DNA from: a virus
Length of the DNA stretch: 30,250 nt
Strand: one strand, 5' to 3'
IMG/VR virus record: IMGVR_UViG_3300032240_002321
Location: 1-30,250 of that record
The position numbers were made by a program, and so were the translations under genes. The notes under the pieces were generated by a model. The model had not been told where the DNA came from. It saw only the letters and a list, made by a program, of their open reading frames with translations, and made no database searches. Below are positions 12,981 through 20,940 of the stretch, in pieces (within the stretch, counting starts at the first letter, position 1; each line of letters begins with the position of its first letter).

Positions 12981-13724
12981 CTACGCAGCCGCCTGCGCGC
13001 CAGCCAGCCGTGCAGCCAGCACCACGCGCACGCTGCTGGCGTGCCACGCACCACCGCTGCGGGACAGGTGGCCAGCCTCTGCCAGCATCGCGCCGATGCG
13101 GCGTAGGCTATGCCCCTCGCTGTGCAGCAGCTGCGCCAGCACGATGGCGTCCTGCTCGCCAGCGACCGGGTGTAGCTTGCCCTTGGCGTCGGCCTGCCAT
13201 CCGTAGGGCGCGCGGCCACCCGTGTATTCGCCTTCGGCTTTCATGTGCGCCATCGCGCTGGCGGTGCGTTCGCCGATAGTCTCGCGCTCCCACTGCGCCA
13301 CCGACATGAGCACATTCAGCACCAGCCTGCCGCCAGCGGTGCGGGTGTCCACCTGCTCCTGCACGGACAGCAGCGCGGGGCCATCCTTGCGCCCGAACCA
13401 GCCGTCCAGCAAGGTGCCGAGGTCGCGCACACTGCGCGTCAGGCGGTCGAGCTTGCACACCAGCAGCGCATCGGCCTTGCCACTGTCCAGCATGGCCAGT
13501 GCACGAGTCAGCCCGTCGCGCTCCAGCGTCTTGGCGCTGGCACCTGCGTCCACCACCACCTCAACGATGTCAAGCTCGTACAGGTCAGCATACATCTGCA
13601 CTTTTGCGCGCTGCGCATCGAGCGACACGCCGAAGTCGGCCTGCTTCTCGGTGGACACGCGCAGGTATGCGACGGCGCGGGTGCGGGTGGATGCGGTGGT
13701 GGTGGTGCTGCTGGTGCGTGCCAT
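12981..13724 (-). CDS. Serine recombinase (resolvase/invertase size)
   Basis: 247 residues, ATG 13724 behind GCAGGAG. The resolvase catalytic domain is clear: AVAYLRVSTEKQADFGVSLD (17-36) with nucleophile Ser24, then ADALLVCKLDRLTRSVRDLG and VLMSVAQWERETIGERTASA. It is followed by a short recombinase-type DNA-binding region (GRAPYGWQADAKGKL, LHSEGHSLRRIGAMLAEAGH with a helix-turn-helix). It is half the length of large serine integrases and lacks their zinc and coiled-coil parts, so dimer resolution, inversion or a minimal integration role are all possible. No attachment or crossover site was recognised nearby. Transcribed from the class I promoter at 13733-13795. Confidence 0.9.
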   Translation of the reverse strand: MARTSSTTTTASTRTRAVAYLRVSTEKQADFGVSLDAQRAKVQMYADLYELDIVEVVVDAGASAKTLERDGLTRALAMLDSGKADALLVCKLDRLTRSVRDLGTLLDGWFGRKDGPALLSVQEQVDTRTAGGRLVLNVLMSVAQWERETIGERTASAMAHMKAEGEYTGGRAPYGWQADAKGKLHPVAGEQDAIVLAQLLHSEGHSLRRIGAMLAEAGHLSRSGGAWHASSVRVVLAARLAGAQAAA

Positions 13725-13732
13725 GTGAACTC

Positions 13733-13795
13733 CTGCTGACCAAAACGTAGTAACACCTGCGCCGTTACCAGCGCAAGGGCTACACGACACTTTTC
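13733..13795 (-). promoter_or_regulatory. Class I promoter-operator for the serine recombinase
   Basis: Minus strand: CAGAAAAGTGT upstream element (about 13797-13787), -35 TTGCGC at 13776-13771, 18 bp spacer, -10 TACTAC at 13752-13747, GTCAGCAG at 13740-13733 from the predicted +1. Dyad GTAACGGCGCAGGTGTTAC at 13768-13750. The GCAGGAG ribosome site overlaps the end of GTCAGCAG. Confidence 0.8.
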
Positions 13796-13802
13796 TGTTA
13801 GG

Positions 13803-14075
13803 TCAGCGCCAGCCAGCTGCGAGGTCGCAGGCAGCGTAGGCGGCGTCCACCTCGTCGGGCGAAGGCTCCCCGCGCGCGTAGGCGCTGCGCAGCCTGTCGT
13901 GCGCGCACTCGCGCTGCTGCTGCTCCAGCCCCTCCACCATCTCGGCGCGAGCCTGCTCGCCCACCTGCACCTGCACCACGTCGGGCTGGAGCCAGCACCA
14001 CACGGTCAGCGCCATGAATGCGCTCAGCACCAGCGCCACGAGTGCCTCCTGCCAGACCAGCTGCGCGCGGCTCAC
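13803..14075 (-). CDS. Membrane-anchored coiled-coil protein (90 aa)
   Basis: GTG start 14075-14073 overlapping the upstream TGA. Residues 8-30 are hydrophobic (WQEALVALVLSAFMALTVWC), making an N-terminal anchor; the rest is polar and helical (QVQVGEQARAEMVEGLEQQQ and on), likely a coiled coil facing the periplasm or cytoplasm. This layout, short anchor plus helix, is shared with phage spanin-like and i-spanin proteins, but no lysis genes are adjacent, so the role is open. Second gene of a two-gene operon. Confidence 0.65.
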   Translation of the reverse strand: MSRAQLVWQEALVALVLSAFMALTVWCWLQPDVVQVQVGEQARAEMVEGLEQQQRECAHDRLRSAYARGEPSPDEVDAAYAACDLAAGWR

Positions 14076-14230
14076 TGTGCACCCTGCACGGTGCGGCAGA
14101 TAGCGGAGAGGCGGTCGCTTGCTGCATCGCGCTCTGCCAGCACAGCGCGGGCGACCTGCCCGATGGCACTGTCGAGGACGGCGAGCGCGCGAAGCTCGCG
14201 GGTGGTGGCGTTGCGAAGGTCGGTGTTCAT
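14072..14230 (-). CDS. Small helical protein (52 aa)
   Basis: ATG 14230-14228 behind AGGAGTCTAAA. Fifty-two residues beginning MNTDLRNATTRELRALAVLD, one or two amphipathic helices and nothing else recognisable. First gene of the pair behind the class I promoter at 14257-14318. Confidence 0.65.
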   Translation of the reverse strand: MNTDLRNATTRELRALAVLDSAIGQVARAVLAERDAASDRLSAICRTVQGAQ

Positions 14231-14256
14231 TTTAGACTCCTGCGATGTTGACGTTG

Positions 14257-14318
14257 CTACTGACCCCACCACAGTAACCGGACAGCAGTTACGCGCAAGG
14301 GCAGTAGCAAACATTTTT
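14257..14318 (-). promoter_or_regulatory. Class I promoter-operator for 13803-14230
   Basis: Minus strand: GAAAAATGTTTGC (14320-14308), -35 TTGCGC at 14298-14293, 16 bp spacer, -10 TACTGT at 14276-14271, GTCAGTAG at 14264-14257 at the predicted +1. Dyad GTAACTGCTGTCCGGTTAC at 14292-14274. 14321-14408, toward the divergent gene, shows no convincing plus-strand promoter. Confidence 0.85.
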
Positions 14319-14408
14319 CAGACCTGCACGTGGCGTATCCGTTCAGCCGCGTTGAGCATGATGAAGGCACTCGTTCGGCGTGATACCGGCAGGCGTGGAC
14401 TTTTCCAG

Positions 14409-14861
14409 ATGACCGCCGAGCAGCCACCAGCCATCCAGCGTCAGCGCACCGCCATCGCTCGGCGTCGGTTCAGCGTTCCCATGCGCACCGCGATGGAGCA
14501 TGGCATCATCGTCAAGGGGCGCACGATTCTGGACTACGGGTGCGGGCGTGGCAGCGACCTCCAGCTGCTGACTGCGCTGGGCTACAAAGCCAGCGGGTTC
14601 GACCCACACTTCCGGCCAGTTCCCTACTCGCCAGCCGATGTCGTCAACCTCGGGTACGTGCTGAACGTCATCGAGGATCGTGCCCAGCGTAGGGCAACCC
14701 TGCTGGATGCGTGGGCGCACGCTCGGCTCGCACTGGTGGTCGGCGTGTACCTTGGCAGCCAGCAGGGTGAGACAGCCCTTGACGACGGCTACGTGACCAA
14801 GGCTGGCACGTTCCAGTGGTGGCAGGCCCATGCGAGTGCGGCGACTAACCGACTACGCTGA
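14409..14861 (+). CDS. Short methyltransferase, phosphorothioation-associated type
   Basis: 150 residues from ATG 14409; an ATG at 14360 in the same frame is possible, and neither has a strong ribosome site. The protein matches the N-terminal part of the 'DNA phosphorothioation-associated putative methyltransferase' family as I remember it: RTAIARRRFSVPMRTAME, the SAM-binding motif ILDYGCGRGSD (40-50), GFDPHFRP, VVNLGYVLNVIED (78-90) and DGYVTKAGTFQ (126-136). The family is usually several hundred residues, so this is a shortened, possibly single-domain version ending just past GTFQ. One of four plus-strand genes, flanked by minus-strand operons. Target (DNA, RNA or small molecule) unknown. 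Confidence 0.75.
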   Translation: MTAEQPPAIQRQRTAIARRRFSVPMRTAMEHGIIVKGRTILDYGCGRGSDLQLLTALGYKASGFDPHFRPVPYSPADVVNLGYVLNVIEDRAQRRATLLDAWAHARLALVVGVYLGSQQGETALDDGYVTKAGTFQWWQAHASAATNRLR

Positions 14862-14872
14862 CAGCCTGTAGC

Positions 14873-16885
14873 CTACCCGCCACCGCTGACCTGCACCGAG
14901 CCACGTCCAGCTGCACCTGCTGGCGTTGCCTCCCAGCTGTCGGCGTACACACACGCCTCCGGGTCATAGAACTGCACCACGCGCGCGCCTTGCAGGCCGA
15001 ACTCTGAGCGGCACTTGTCCACGTGCACGGCAGCTGCTGGGTTCGCCACAGCCCGACCGGGCAGCACACGCTCCACCACGATGCCCACGTGCGCATCCTG
15101 CCGGATGGCGCTCGCGCCTTTGAGGTCGCCCAGCATCACGCGGCGCTGCTGGGTCACCGACATGTTGTTCGGGTGACAGATGAGCACCAGCGTGACCTCA
15201 CGTTGCACGGCGAACACCGCCATTTTCCGCACTGCGTCCTCGATGGCGCGGCGCTCGTCCTCGGCACCCGTGACAAGGAATCCGAGGTGGTCGATGATGG
15301 CCACCTTGACCCCGCGCCGCCGCACTGCGTACCCCACCGCCTCCAGCACCTGCTCCACAGCCAGCTCGCCATAGTGGTCGAGCACGTAGATGGGTTGGCT
15401 GCCCAGCTGCGCCATCGCGGCGCGGCGCTGCGCCTCGCTCGCTTGGCTGAAGTCGCCACCCATCTGCGCGCGCAGCAGCTTCTGCACGGTGCCGATGGGG
15501 CGCTGCTCAAAGCTGGTCAGCATCACGGGCACACCACGCAGCGCCTGCTCACGCGCCACCCACGTCGTCCATGAAGTTTTTCCGGCAGCGGTGTCGCCCG
15601 TCACCACCACCAGACCGGGACGCCACCCGCCCAGCGCCTCGTCCAGCTTGACGCTGCCAGTGGGCAACCCGCGCATCTCGCTCGGGCGCTGCACCAGCTG
15701 CTCAATGGCGTCAGCGTAGCTGTCCACCCGCACGAGCTTCACGTCCACCATCGGGGTGGCGCTGTCCAGCGCGGCGTGCACGGTGCGCTGCGCCACACAC
15801 GCAGCGAGGCAGTCGGCTGTGTCCTTGGCTGGCAGCTTGACGCGGCTGCACCGCTCGCGCCCCAGCTTTGCAGCCAGCTTCACCGCCCCGTCCTCGCCTG
15901 CTGCATCGGTGTCGTAGGCCAGCAGGAACGAGCGGTAGGGTTCCAGAACGTCCAGCCACTCGTCCAACCACGTGCCAGCGCCTGCTGTCCCGGTCACTAC
16001 GTTGGAGCGCAGCCCGTACTGCCACAGCGCCAGCACATCCAGCTCGCCCTCTGTCACCACCACTTCGCTGCTGGGGTCGCCGTCCAGCTGGTGTACCCCG
16101 AACAGGGTGCTCGCTGCGCCGGGACAGCGCAGGTAGACTTTCTTGACCTGCCCAGCCTTGCAGCGGTCACAGCCGCTGCCGCCACAGCGCAGGCAGGTGC
16201 CGGGCACGCTTCGGAAGCGCATGTTCATCGCTTCACCCTTGGCATCCAGCACGGGCAGCGCCACATACTGCTCCACCACCGTGCCGTCCCCACTGCGCAG
16301 CAGGTGCGCACCGACACGCCAGTGGCGCAGCGTTTCCTCGCTGAACCCTCGGCCCTGCATGTAGGCCAGCACCTGCGCGCCATCGTCGCCCCACAGCGCA
16401 GCTGCACACTCGTCTGGCAGGTCGGGCCTCCAGCCAAACGGGCCACCCTGCTGCGGCGTCGGGCCAGTGGGCTGCGTTGGCTGCCGTGGAGCGGGTGCAG
16501 GTGGCGGTGCGGCGCGCTGCACCCGTGGAGGGGCTGCTCGGCCTGCTCCAGCGGGTGCTGCGTCGTCGGTGCTGCACCAGCCAAGCTCGGCGCACCGCTC
16601 GCGCACCACCTGACGCTGCTCGGGTGACAGCTCGCGGAGCCTTCCACCACCCCAGCGCATGGCTGCGAGGTCGATGCTGTCCCCACTGGCATCGCAACGG
16701 AAGCACCGCCACCCGTTGCCATCAGTGCGCGCGCCCACAGGGCCACGCCTGTCGTCGCTGCCACGCTGCTCGGCGTTGCACGCGAGGCAGGGCGTCAACC
16801 CAGCACCGCGCGTCACACGCAGCCCGCAGGCGTCGGCCACAGCCATCACGGGCGCGCGCGCCTTCACATCGTCAATCCATCCCAT
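14873..16885 (-). CDS. gp4-type primase-helicase
   Basis: 670 residues combining priming and replicative DNA unwinding, as in phage T7 gp4. In order: an N-terminal zinc site with Cys33, Cys36, Cys61 and Cys64; a proline-rich linker (110-150); a second four-cysteine cluster 231-242 (CLRCGGSGCDRC, DnaJ-like spacing); TOPRIM with VVVTEGELDVLA (Glu280) and LAYDTDAAG (Asp325, Asp327); and a DnaB/RecA helicase core with Walker A GDTAAGKT (430-437), Walker B VAIIDHLGF (528-536) and a later LICHPNN. The second zinc cluster inside the primase half is an uncommon addition. Starts 14 bp inside the end of the upstream replication gene. Confidence 0.93.
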   Translation of the reverse strand: MGWIDDVKARAPVMAVADACGLRVTRGAGLTPCLACNAEQRGSDDRRGPVGARTDGNGWRCFRCDASGDSIDLAAMRWGGGRLRELSPEQRQVVRERCAELGWCSTDDAAPAGAGRAAPPRVQRAAPPPAPAPRQPTQPTGPTPQQGGPFGWRPDLPDECAAALWGDDGAQVLAYMQGRGFSEETLRHWRVGAHLLRSGDGTVVEQYVALPVLDAKGEAMNMRFRSVPGTCLRCGGSGCDRCKAGQVKKVYLRCPGAASTLFGVHQLDGDPSSEVVVTEGELDVLALWQYGLRSNVVTGTAGAGTWLDEWLDVLEPYRSFLLAYDTDAAGEDGAVKLAAKLGRERCSRVKLPAKDTADCLAACVAQRTVHAALDSATPMVDVKLVRVDSYADAIEQLVQRPSEMRGLPTGSVKLDEALGGWRPGLVVVTGDTAAGKTSWTTWVAREQALRGVPVMLTSFEQRPIGTVQKLLRAQMGGDFSQASEAQRRAAMAQLGSQPIYVLDHYGELAVEQVLEAVGYAVRRRGVKVAIIDHLGFLVTGAEDERRAIEDAVRKMAVFAVQREVTLVLICHPNNMSVTQQRRVMLGDLKGASAIRQDAHVGIVVERVLPGRAVANPAAAVHVDKCRSEFGLQGARVVQFYDPEACVYADSWEATPAGAAGRGSVQVSGGG

Positions 16886-17960
16886 CGGTCACCTCGGCGT
16901 TCAGTAGGTTGCCCACCAGCAGCGGGTTCAGTAGTGCGTACAGGTTGTCGCCGTCCTCGCTGCGCTCCACCACCGCGATGTCGGCACCCAGCCCACGCAG
17001 CTCGCTGATGCGGCTGGAGTATTTCAGCGCGATGTCGGCCAGCTCTCGGGTGCGCACACCCTCGTCGCCACGCTCTACGAACAGGCGCAGCATGGCAGCG
17101 CACTGTGCGCTCAGCCGCAGTGGTCGCGGGTCGGGTGTGGTGGTGGTGCCTGCTGGCCCTCGCCGCCTGTAGGCAGCCAGTGGGCCGAGGTCGGTTCCGT
17201 CGCCAGCGTCTGGCCTGCGCTGCGCCTGCCATGCCTGCACCAGCACCAGCCTGTCGGACAGCTTGCCGAGGCGCAGCAGGTTGTCGAGGCCGAGGTAGGT
17301 GCGCTGATGGTCGTTCTGGCCACGCCAGAACCGCGCAGCAGGCTCGTCTGCTTCGTAGGCATACTCCACCAGCGCCACCAGATCGTCCACACTGGCAACC
17401 GCGAGCGCACCGCGCACCATGCGTGCCACGGCATCGCCGAGGTGGCAGCCAGCTGGGCGCAGCTGGCGGCTGCGCCATGCCTCCCACACCCGTGCCACGT
17501 CGTCGGCGGGGATGCCTGCTGCCTCGCGCACCAGCCCCCACGCGCGCGGGCACAGGCGCTTCGCCTCCGCGAGCTTCGGTGCTCTCCCCAGCTGACGCTC
17601 CAGCAGCGCCACCACAGCCTCGCGTGGCGGCGCTGGACGGTCAAGGCAGCGTGGCTGCGCCAGCGCCCCACCGTGAGGCTGGTCGTCGGCGTGCCGCACC
17701 AGCCACACCCACGTTCTGCCTGCGTGCTGGTACAGCGCCAGAAGCCCCGCTGCCTCACACGCGCGCACCCAGCCCACCACCTGCATCCGTGTGCAGCCTG
17801 CGCCCAGCTGCGTGACCAGCTGTGCCGTGTCGGCCTCCGCGATGCCGTCCCGGTCTGCCCTGCTGCCCAGCAGTAGCAGCACCAGCCGCTCCACCGGGGC
17901 CAGCGCCTGCACACGCAGGTCGGCCCACCAGCCCGCGCGCACCACCGTATCTCTGTTCAT
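16872..17960 (-). CDS. Replication initiator/helicase-loader-like protein
   Basis: 362 residues, ATG 17960 behind AGGAGCAG. N-terminal winged helix (APVERLVLLLLGSRADRDGI, TAQLVTQLGAGCTRMQVVGW, a wing TWVWLVRH), a basic linker, a middle region with FWRGQNDHQRTYLGLDNLLR that resembles the DnaD-like/phage replisome-organiser C-domain, and a C-terminal winged helix (LSAQCAAMLRLFVERGD, LADIALKYSSRISELRGLG). Position just before the primase-helicase supports a role as origin-binding or helicase-loading protein. A strong hairpin terminator lies between it and the SSB-like gene, so its expression relative to upstream genes may be reduced. Confidence 0.65.
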   Translation of the reverse strand: MNRDTVVRAGWWADLRVQALAPVERLVLLLLGSRADRDGIAEADTAQLVTQLGAGCTRMQVVGWVRACEAAGLLALYQHAGRTWVWLVRHADDQPHGGALAQPRCLDRPAPPREAVVALLERQLGRAPKLAEAKRLCPRAWGLVREAAGIPADDVARVWEAWRSRQLRPAGCHLGDAVARMVRGALAVASVDDLVALVEYAYEADEPAARFWRGQNDHQRTYLGLDNLLRLGKLSDRLVLVQAWQAQRRPDAGDGTDLGPLAAYRRRGPAGTTTTPDPRPLRLSAQCAAMLRLFVERGDEGVRTRELADIALKYSSRISELRGLGADIAVVERSEDGDNLYALLNPLLVGNLLNAEVTDGMD

Positions 17961-17980
17961 CCGACTGCTCCTGCTACTAC

Positions 17981-18027
17981 AAAAACAGGCGCAGCCACCA
18001 CGCGCTCTGACGAGCTGTGGTGGCTGC
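17981..18027 (-). terminator. Strong intrinsic terminator inside the replication operon
   Basis: Minus-strand RNA forms GCAGCCACCAC (18027-18017) paired with GTGGTGGCTGC (18001-17991), 11 perfect base pairs with a 15-base loop, followed by GCCTG and five U (17985-17981). It lies between the SSB-like gene and the initiator-like gene with no promoter of either class after it, so it probably acts as a partial or regulated terminator. Confidence 0.85.
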
Positions 18028-18048
18028 ACTGGTTGCGCGCGGCTGCGC

Positions 18049-18615
18049 TCAGAAGGGAATGTCCCCGTCCTCGGTGTCGGGCAGCCCGCCGCCATGCTGA
18101 GCGTTGCAGGCGCTGCCACCGCCCGCCGCACCCTGCTGACGGCGCTTGGACGCGCCCTCACGGCACCACTGCTCGGCCTCGTTCACGATGTCCTCCATCG
18201 CCTCGGTGACCTCGCCGCCGAACAGCGCCACCTCGGACACCTTGACGCGCGTTTTGCCGTTGTACGTTTCGGCCACCAGCGTGGCCCACACCGGGGCGCG
18301 GCTGATGACCTGCCACGTGGCGTCAGCGTTGGCGGCGTCCCAGCTCGTGCGCTGGCCCACTGCCTTCGCCAGCGCCTGCACGCGCCACGCAGCAGCCTGC
18401 GTCAGCGTGTAGGTGTCGAAGAACATGCCGCGCACATCGGTGCCGCCTTCCGGGTCGTCAACAACGACCCAGCGGACGTCGAACTTCTTGTTTCCGGCGT
18501 TGCTGGTGCCGTATTCCAGTGCGGCAGCCCAGACGAGCTTCTTTCCGGGGCGGACTTCGGGGCGGCGCTTGCCACCACCTCCGCCAGTGCTGGGTGCATT
18601 CGGGTCGATGATCAT
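18049..18615 (-). CDS. Single-stranded-DNA-binding-like protein
   Basis: 188 residues, ATG 18615 behind AAGGAGC. The body (GKKLVWAAALEYGTSNAGNK, KFDVRWVVVDDPEGG, RAPVWATLVAETYNGKTRVK) follows the DUF669-like/OB-fold phage protein pattern and the C-terminus ends DTEDGDIPF, the acidic tip by which SSB proteins recruit partners. A glycine/glutamine-rich disordered linker (about 155-175) precedes it, as in SSBs. It should coat single-stranded DNA during replication and recombination. Fourteen bases separate it from the ATPase gene upstream. A cryptic non-OB phage SSB is equally possible. Confidence 0.75.
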   Translation of the reverse strand: MIIDPNAPSTGGGGGKRRPEVRPGKKLVWAAALEYGTSNAGNKKFDVRWVVVDDPEGGTDVRGMFFDTYTLTQAAAWRVQALAKAVGQRTSWDAANADATWQVISRAPVWATLVAETYNGKTRVKVSEVALFGGEVTEAMEDIVNEAEQWCREGASKRRQQGAAGGGSACNAQHGGGLPDTEDGDIPF

Positions 18616-18629
18616 GGTTGCTCCTTGGT

Positions 18630-19466
18630 CTACTGTGCCGCAGGCGTGCGACGACGGCGTGCAGCCTGCTGCTGGGTGGGATCGGGTGCCTCAACGCTGG
18701 GCGCTGCGGCGGGGAGGGTGGTCGTTGCTTCGGGTGCGGCCTGCCCGTGCAGCTTGGCAATCCACGCGCTGATGTTCGGCTGCTCCACAGCGTCGAGGCC
18801 GGGCAGGTTCTTGGTCAGCAGGGTGGGCGGGCCAGCCAGCAGCACGCGGTGCGCCACCGTCACGGTGCCGTCCTCGCCCTTCTGCCGCTCGCGGTACACG
18901 TAGCCCACGACCGAGAAGTAGCCCGCGATCTCGTTGGGCAGCTTGCGCCCGTCGAACGAGGGCTGCACGTACCGCTGCCCCGTGGCCTCGTCGTTCTCGC
19001 TGGCAGCCAGCGCGATGCACACCACGTGGAAGGGCAGGTCGCGCACGGTTCGCACCAGCTTGCGCATCCGGTCGGTGAGCGTGCCCCAGTCCGCAAGGCT
19101 GAACGCCTCGCCGCCGACCTGCCCCTTGCGGCTGGCCACGATTTCATCGCGCAGCATCCGCTGGAGTTCGGTCAGGCTGTCCAGCACGATGGTCTGGCAC
19201 CCGGTTTCCCGCGCCAGCGTGCCGTCCATCGCCGCCTTGAAGAACTGGCGGACGGTGTCCATGTCGTTGGCCTGCACCACTACAGCGTCAGGGTTCGCCT
19301 GCCGGATGCTCGGCAGCCCGTTGGCCTCGGTGAGCAGGTAGCAGGGCTTCGGTGCCGTGGCACCTGCCGTCGTCTTGCCTGCACCGCTGTCCCCGTAGAG
19401 CAGCGCCTTGACCTTGACATCGGACGCATCCATAGCGCCCACTTTCGTCCAGCTTAGAACGGACAT
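18630..19466 (-). CDS. Sak4-like RecA-fold ATPase
   Basis: 278 residues, ATG 19466 behind GAAGGAGGAAGA, overlapping the exonuclease end by 13 bp. Walker A is LLYGDSGAGKT (22-32) and Walker B TIVLDSLTE (92-100), followed by a GRKLPNEIAGYFSVVGYVYR segment typical of phage AAA_24/Sak4-type annealing or recombination ATPases. The last 45 residues are proline/alanine-rich and basic (AARRRRTPAAQ). Family members work with phage SSB and exonuclease in single-strand annealing, which are exactly the genes on either side. Confidence 0.85.
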   Translation of the reverse strand: MSVLSWTKVGAMDASDVKVKALLYGDSGAGKTTAGATAPKPCYLLTEANGLPSIRQANPDAVVVQANDMDTVRQFFKAAMDGTLARETGCQTIVLDSLTELQRMLRDEIVASRKGQVGGEAFSLADWGTLTDRMRKLVRTVRDLPFHVVCIALAASENDEATGQRYVQPSFDGRKLPNEIAGYFSVVGYVYRERQKGEDGTVTVAHRVLLAGPPTLLTKNLPGLDAVEQPNISAWIAKLHGQAAPEATTTLPAAAPSVEAPDPTQQQAARRRRTPAAQ

Positions 19467-20860
19467 TCTTCCTCCTTCTTGGGTTGTTTTGCCACCTTGG
19501 TGGCGGTGGTGTGCAGCCAGCTGACTGCTGGCTTTTTGGTGAACGATGCGCGCCCTTCGGCGCTGTCTTGCAGGCAGATGCCCGTGAATGGGCAGCTGCC
19601 ACCGGGCTGGCGGCACAGCGGCACGCGCGGCCACTGCGCAGCCACCGCCTCGTCGTCGGTGACCGTGCCACCGGGTGCGCAGGCGGTGCCAACGACCGCC
19701 CGACGCCATGCCGACAGCTTCACTGCCTCGGCGTACAGCTCCACTTCGTATCGGCGCAGCTGTTCGGGCGTGTAGAAGCCCCACTCGCGGTGGTACAGGC
19801 TGCCGTCCACAGTCTCGCGCAGGTGCTGCCGAAGCTCACGCAGCGCCTCCAGCTCGGCGGGTTTGTAGAGCGCGGCGTCCTCTGTTGCCAGCACTGTGTC
19901 CATCGTCCAGCTGGGCACGCGCTGCCGCTTGTCGGTGGACAGCTTGCCACTGGCCAGCCGCTTCGGCTCGCGCTGGTGGCTGCTGCTGCCAACGTCCCAC
20001 ACGTAGCCCTCAACGGTGCGCCCTTCGCCCCACTGCCCCGTCGCAGCAAGCCACCACAGCGCGCGAATGTAGCCGGGGGGCTGCGTGTCGAGGCCGAGGT
20101 TTTCACCGTAGGTCTGCGGGCTGGCGCTGGTCTTGGTTTCCCACAGCCACAGGTTTCCGCTTGACCTGCTCTCTACCACTGCGTCGAGCCGAGCCACCTG
20201 CCACCACGGCAGCACCACCTCCTGCACCTCGGTGCGCAGGTCGCTGGCGTTGGCCAGCCTCCAGCCCGTGTGCGTGGCCACGACGGGCACGCGGCTGCGA
20301 TAGGTTTCACCCGTGCGCGGGCTGGTGATGGGCGCAGCGACAGCCAGCTCCGTGGCGAGAACGCGGTACTCGCTCGCCATGCTGTCACCGTAGGTGCGCA
20401 GCCATCCCTGCATGGCGCGGCGCAGGCGGTCTACCTCGGCTTCCACGCCACCGTCCTCGGCGCTGTAGTCGTCGGGGCGCAGGCGCAGCTGGTGCGCCAC
20501 CAGCTCAACGCCACCCAGCCCGCTGCCGTCGCACAGGTCGCAGCCAGTGCCGCCGCAGTGCAGGCACCGCTCCAGCCCTTCTTCGGGCAGCACGTCGTCG
20601 GGGTGCAGCCTGTACCACCCCAGCACCGCCTCCATCACGCGATGGTAGGCGCTTCCGAAGCGCATGGCGGCGCTCGGCTCGGTGGTCAATGCGCCGCCCA
20701 CCTCGTACCACCAGCGGCGCGGACACCACGTGCTCCTGCGCTCGCTGTTGGTGAGAACCATCGCGCCCGCTGGCAGACCCAGCACATCGCGTTCGTAGCG
20801 AGGTGCAACCGTCGCACCTGCGCGGAACCGCTGGCGCTGTCGTTGAACTCTTTTGGACAT
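19454..20860 (-). CDS. PD-(D/E)XK exonuclease, Cas4/RecB type with Fe-S-like cysteines
   Basis: 468 residues, ATG 20860 behind GGAGGG. Nuclease motifs: FGSAYHRVME (68-77, RecB-type His73), Asp226 in ARLDAVVE, and ETK at 241-243 (Glu241, Lys243). One early cysteine (Cys46, TWCPRRWWYE) and a C-terminal set (Cys416, Cys423, Cys429: LCRQPGGSCPFTGIC) match the four-cysteine iron-sulphur clamp of Cas4/AddB nucleases. A DnaJ-like four-cysteine unit (99-110, CLHCGGTGCDLC) is inserted in the N-terminal half. It should resect DNA ends for recombination. The C-terminus EEECPF resembles an SSB-type acidic tip. First gene of the replication/recombination operon. Confidence 0.87.
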   Translation of the reverse strand: MSKRVQRQRQRFRAGATVAPRYERDVLGLPAGAMVLTNSERRSTWCPRRWWYEVGGALTTEPSAAMRFGSAYHRVMEAVLGWYRLHPDDVLPEEGLERCLHCGGTGCDLCDGSGLGGVELVAHQLRLRPDDYSAEDGGVEAEVDRLRRAMQGWLRTYGDSMASEYRVLATELAVAAPITSPRTGETYRSRVPVVATHTGWRLANASDLRTEVQEVVLPWWQVARLDAVVESRSSGNLWLWETKTSASPQTYGENLGLDTQPPGYIRALWWLAATGQWGEGRTVEGYVWDVGSSSHQREPKRLASGKLSTDKRQRVPSWTMDTVLATEDAALYKPAELEALRELRQHLRETVDGSLYHREWGFYTPEQLRRYEVELYAEAVKLSAWRRAVVGTACAPGGTVTDDEAVAAQWPRVPLCRQPGGSCPFTGICLQDSAEGRASFTKKPAVSWLHTTATKVAKQPKKEEECPF

Positions 20861-20886
20861 CAGCCCTCCTGTTTAGTGGCTGCTAC

Positions 20887-20915
20887 ATAGTAGGCGGGCA
20901 CCACCTAACCCGCAC
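20887..20915 (-). promoter_or_regulatory. Hybrid promoter for the replication operon
   Basis: Minus strand -35 GTGCGG (20915-20910), 17 bp, -10 TACTAT (20892-20887). It joins a class II -35 and spacing with a class I -10; the spacer holds a degenerate dyad (GTTAGGTGGTGCCCGCCTAC). The GTCAGCAG start element is absent. The leader to the exonuclease ATG is short and carries CAGGAGGG. Confidence 0.65.
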
Positions 20916-20940
20916 AGGGTAACTCCACATCGCTGCAAGG

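Noticed and set aside
12981-13724. Large serine integrase with adjacent attachment site
   Set aside because: At 247 residues it lacks the zinc and coiled-coil regions of large integrases, and no att-like core repeat was found beside it.
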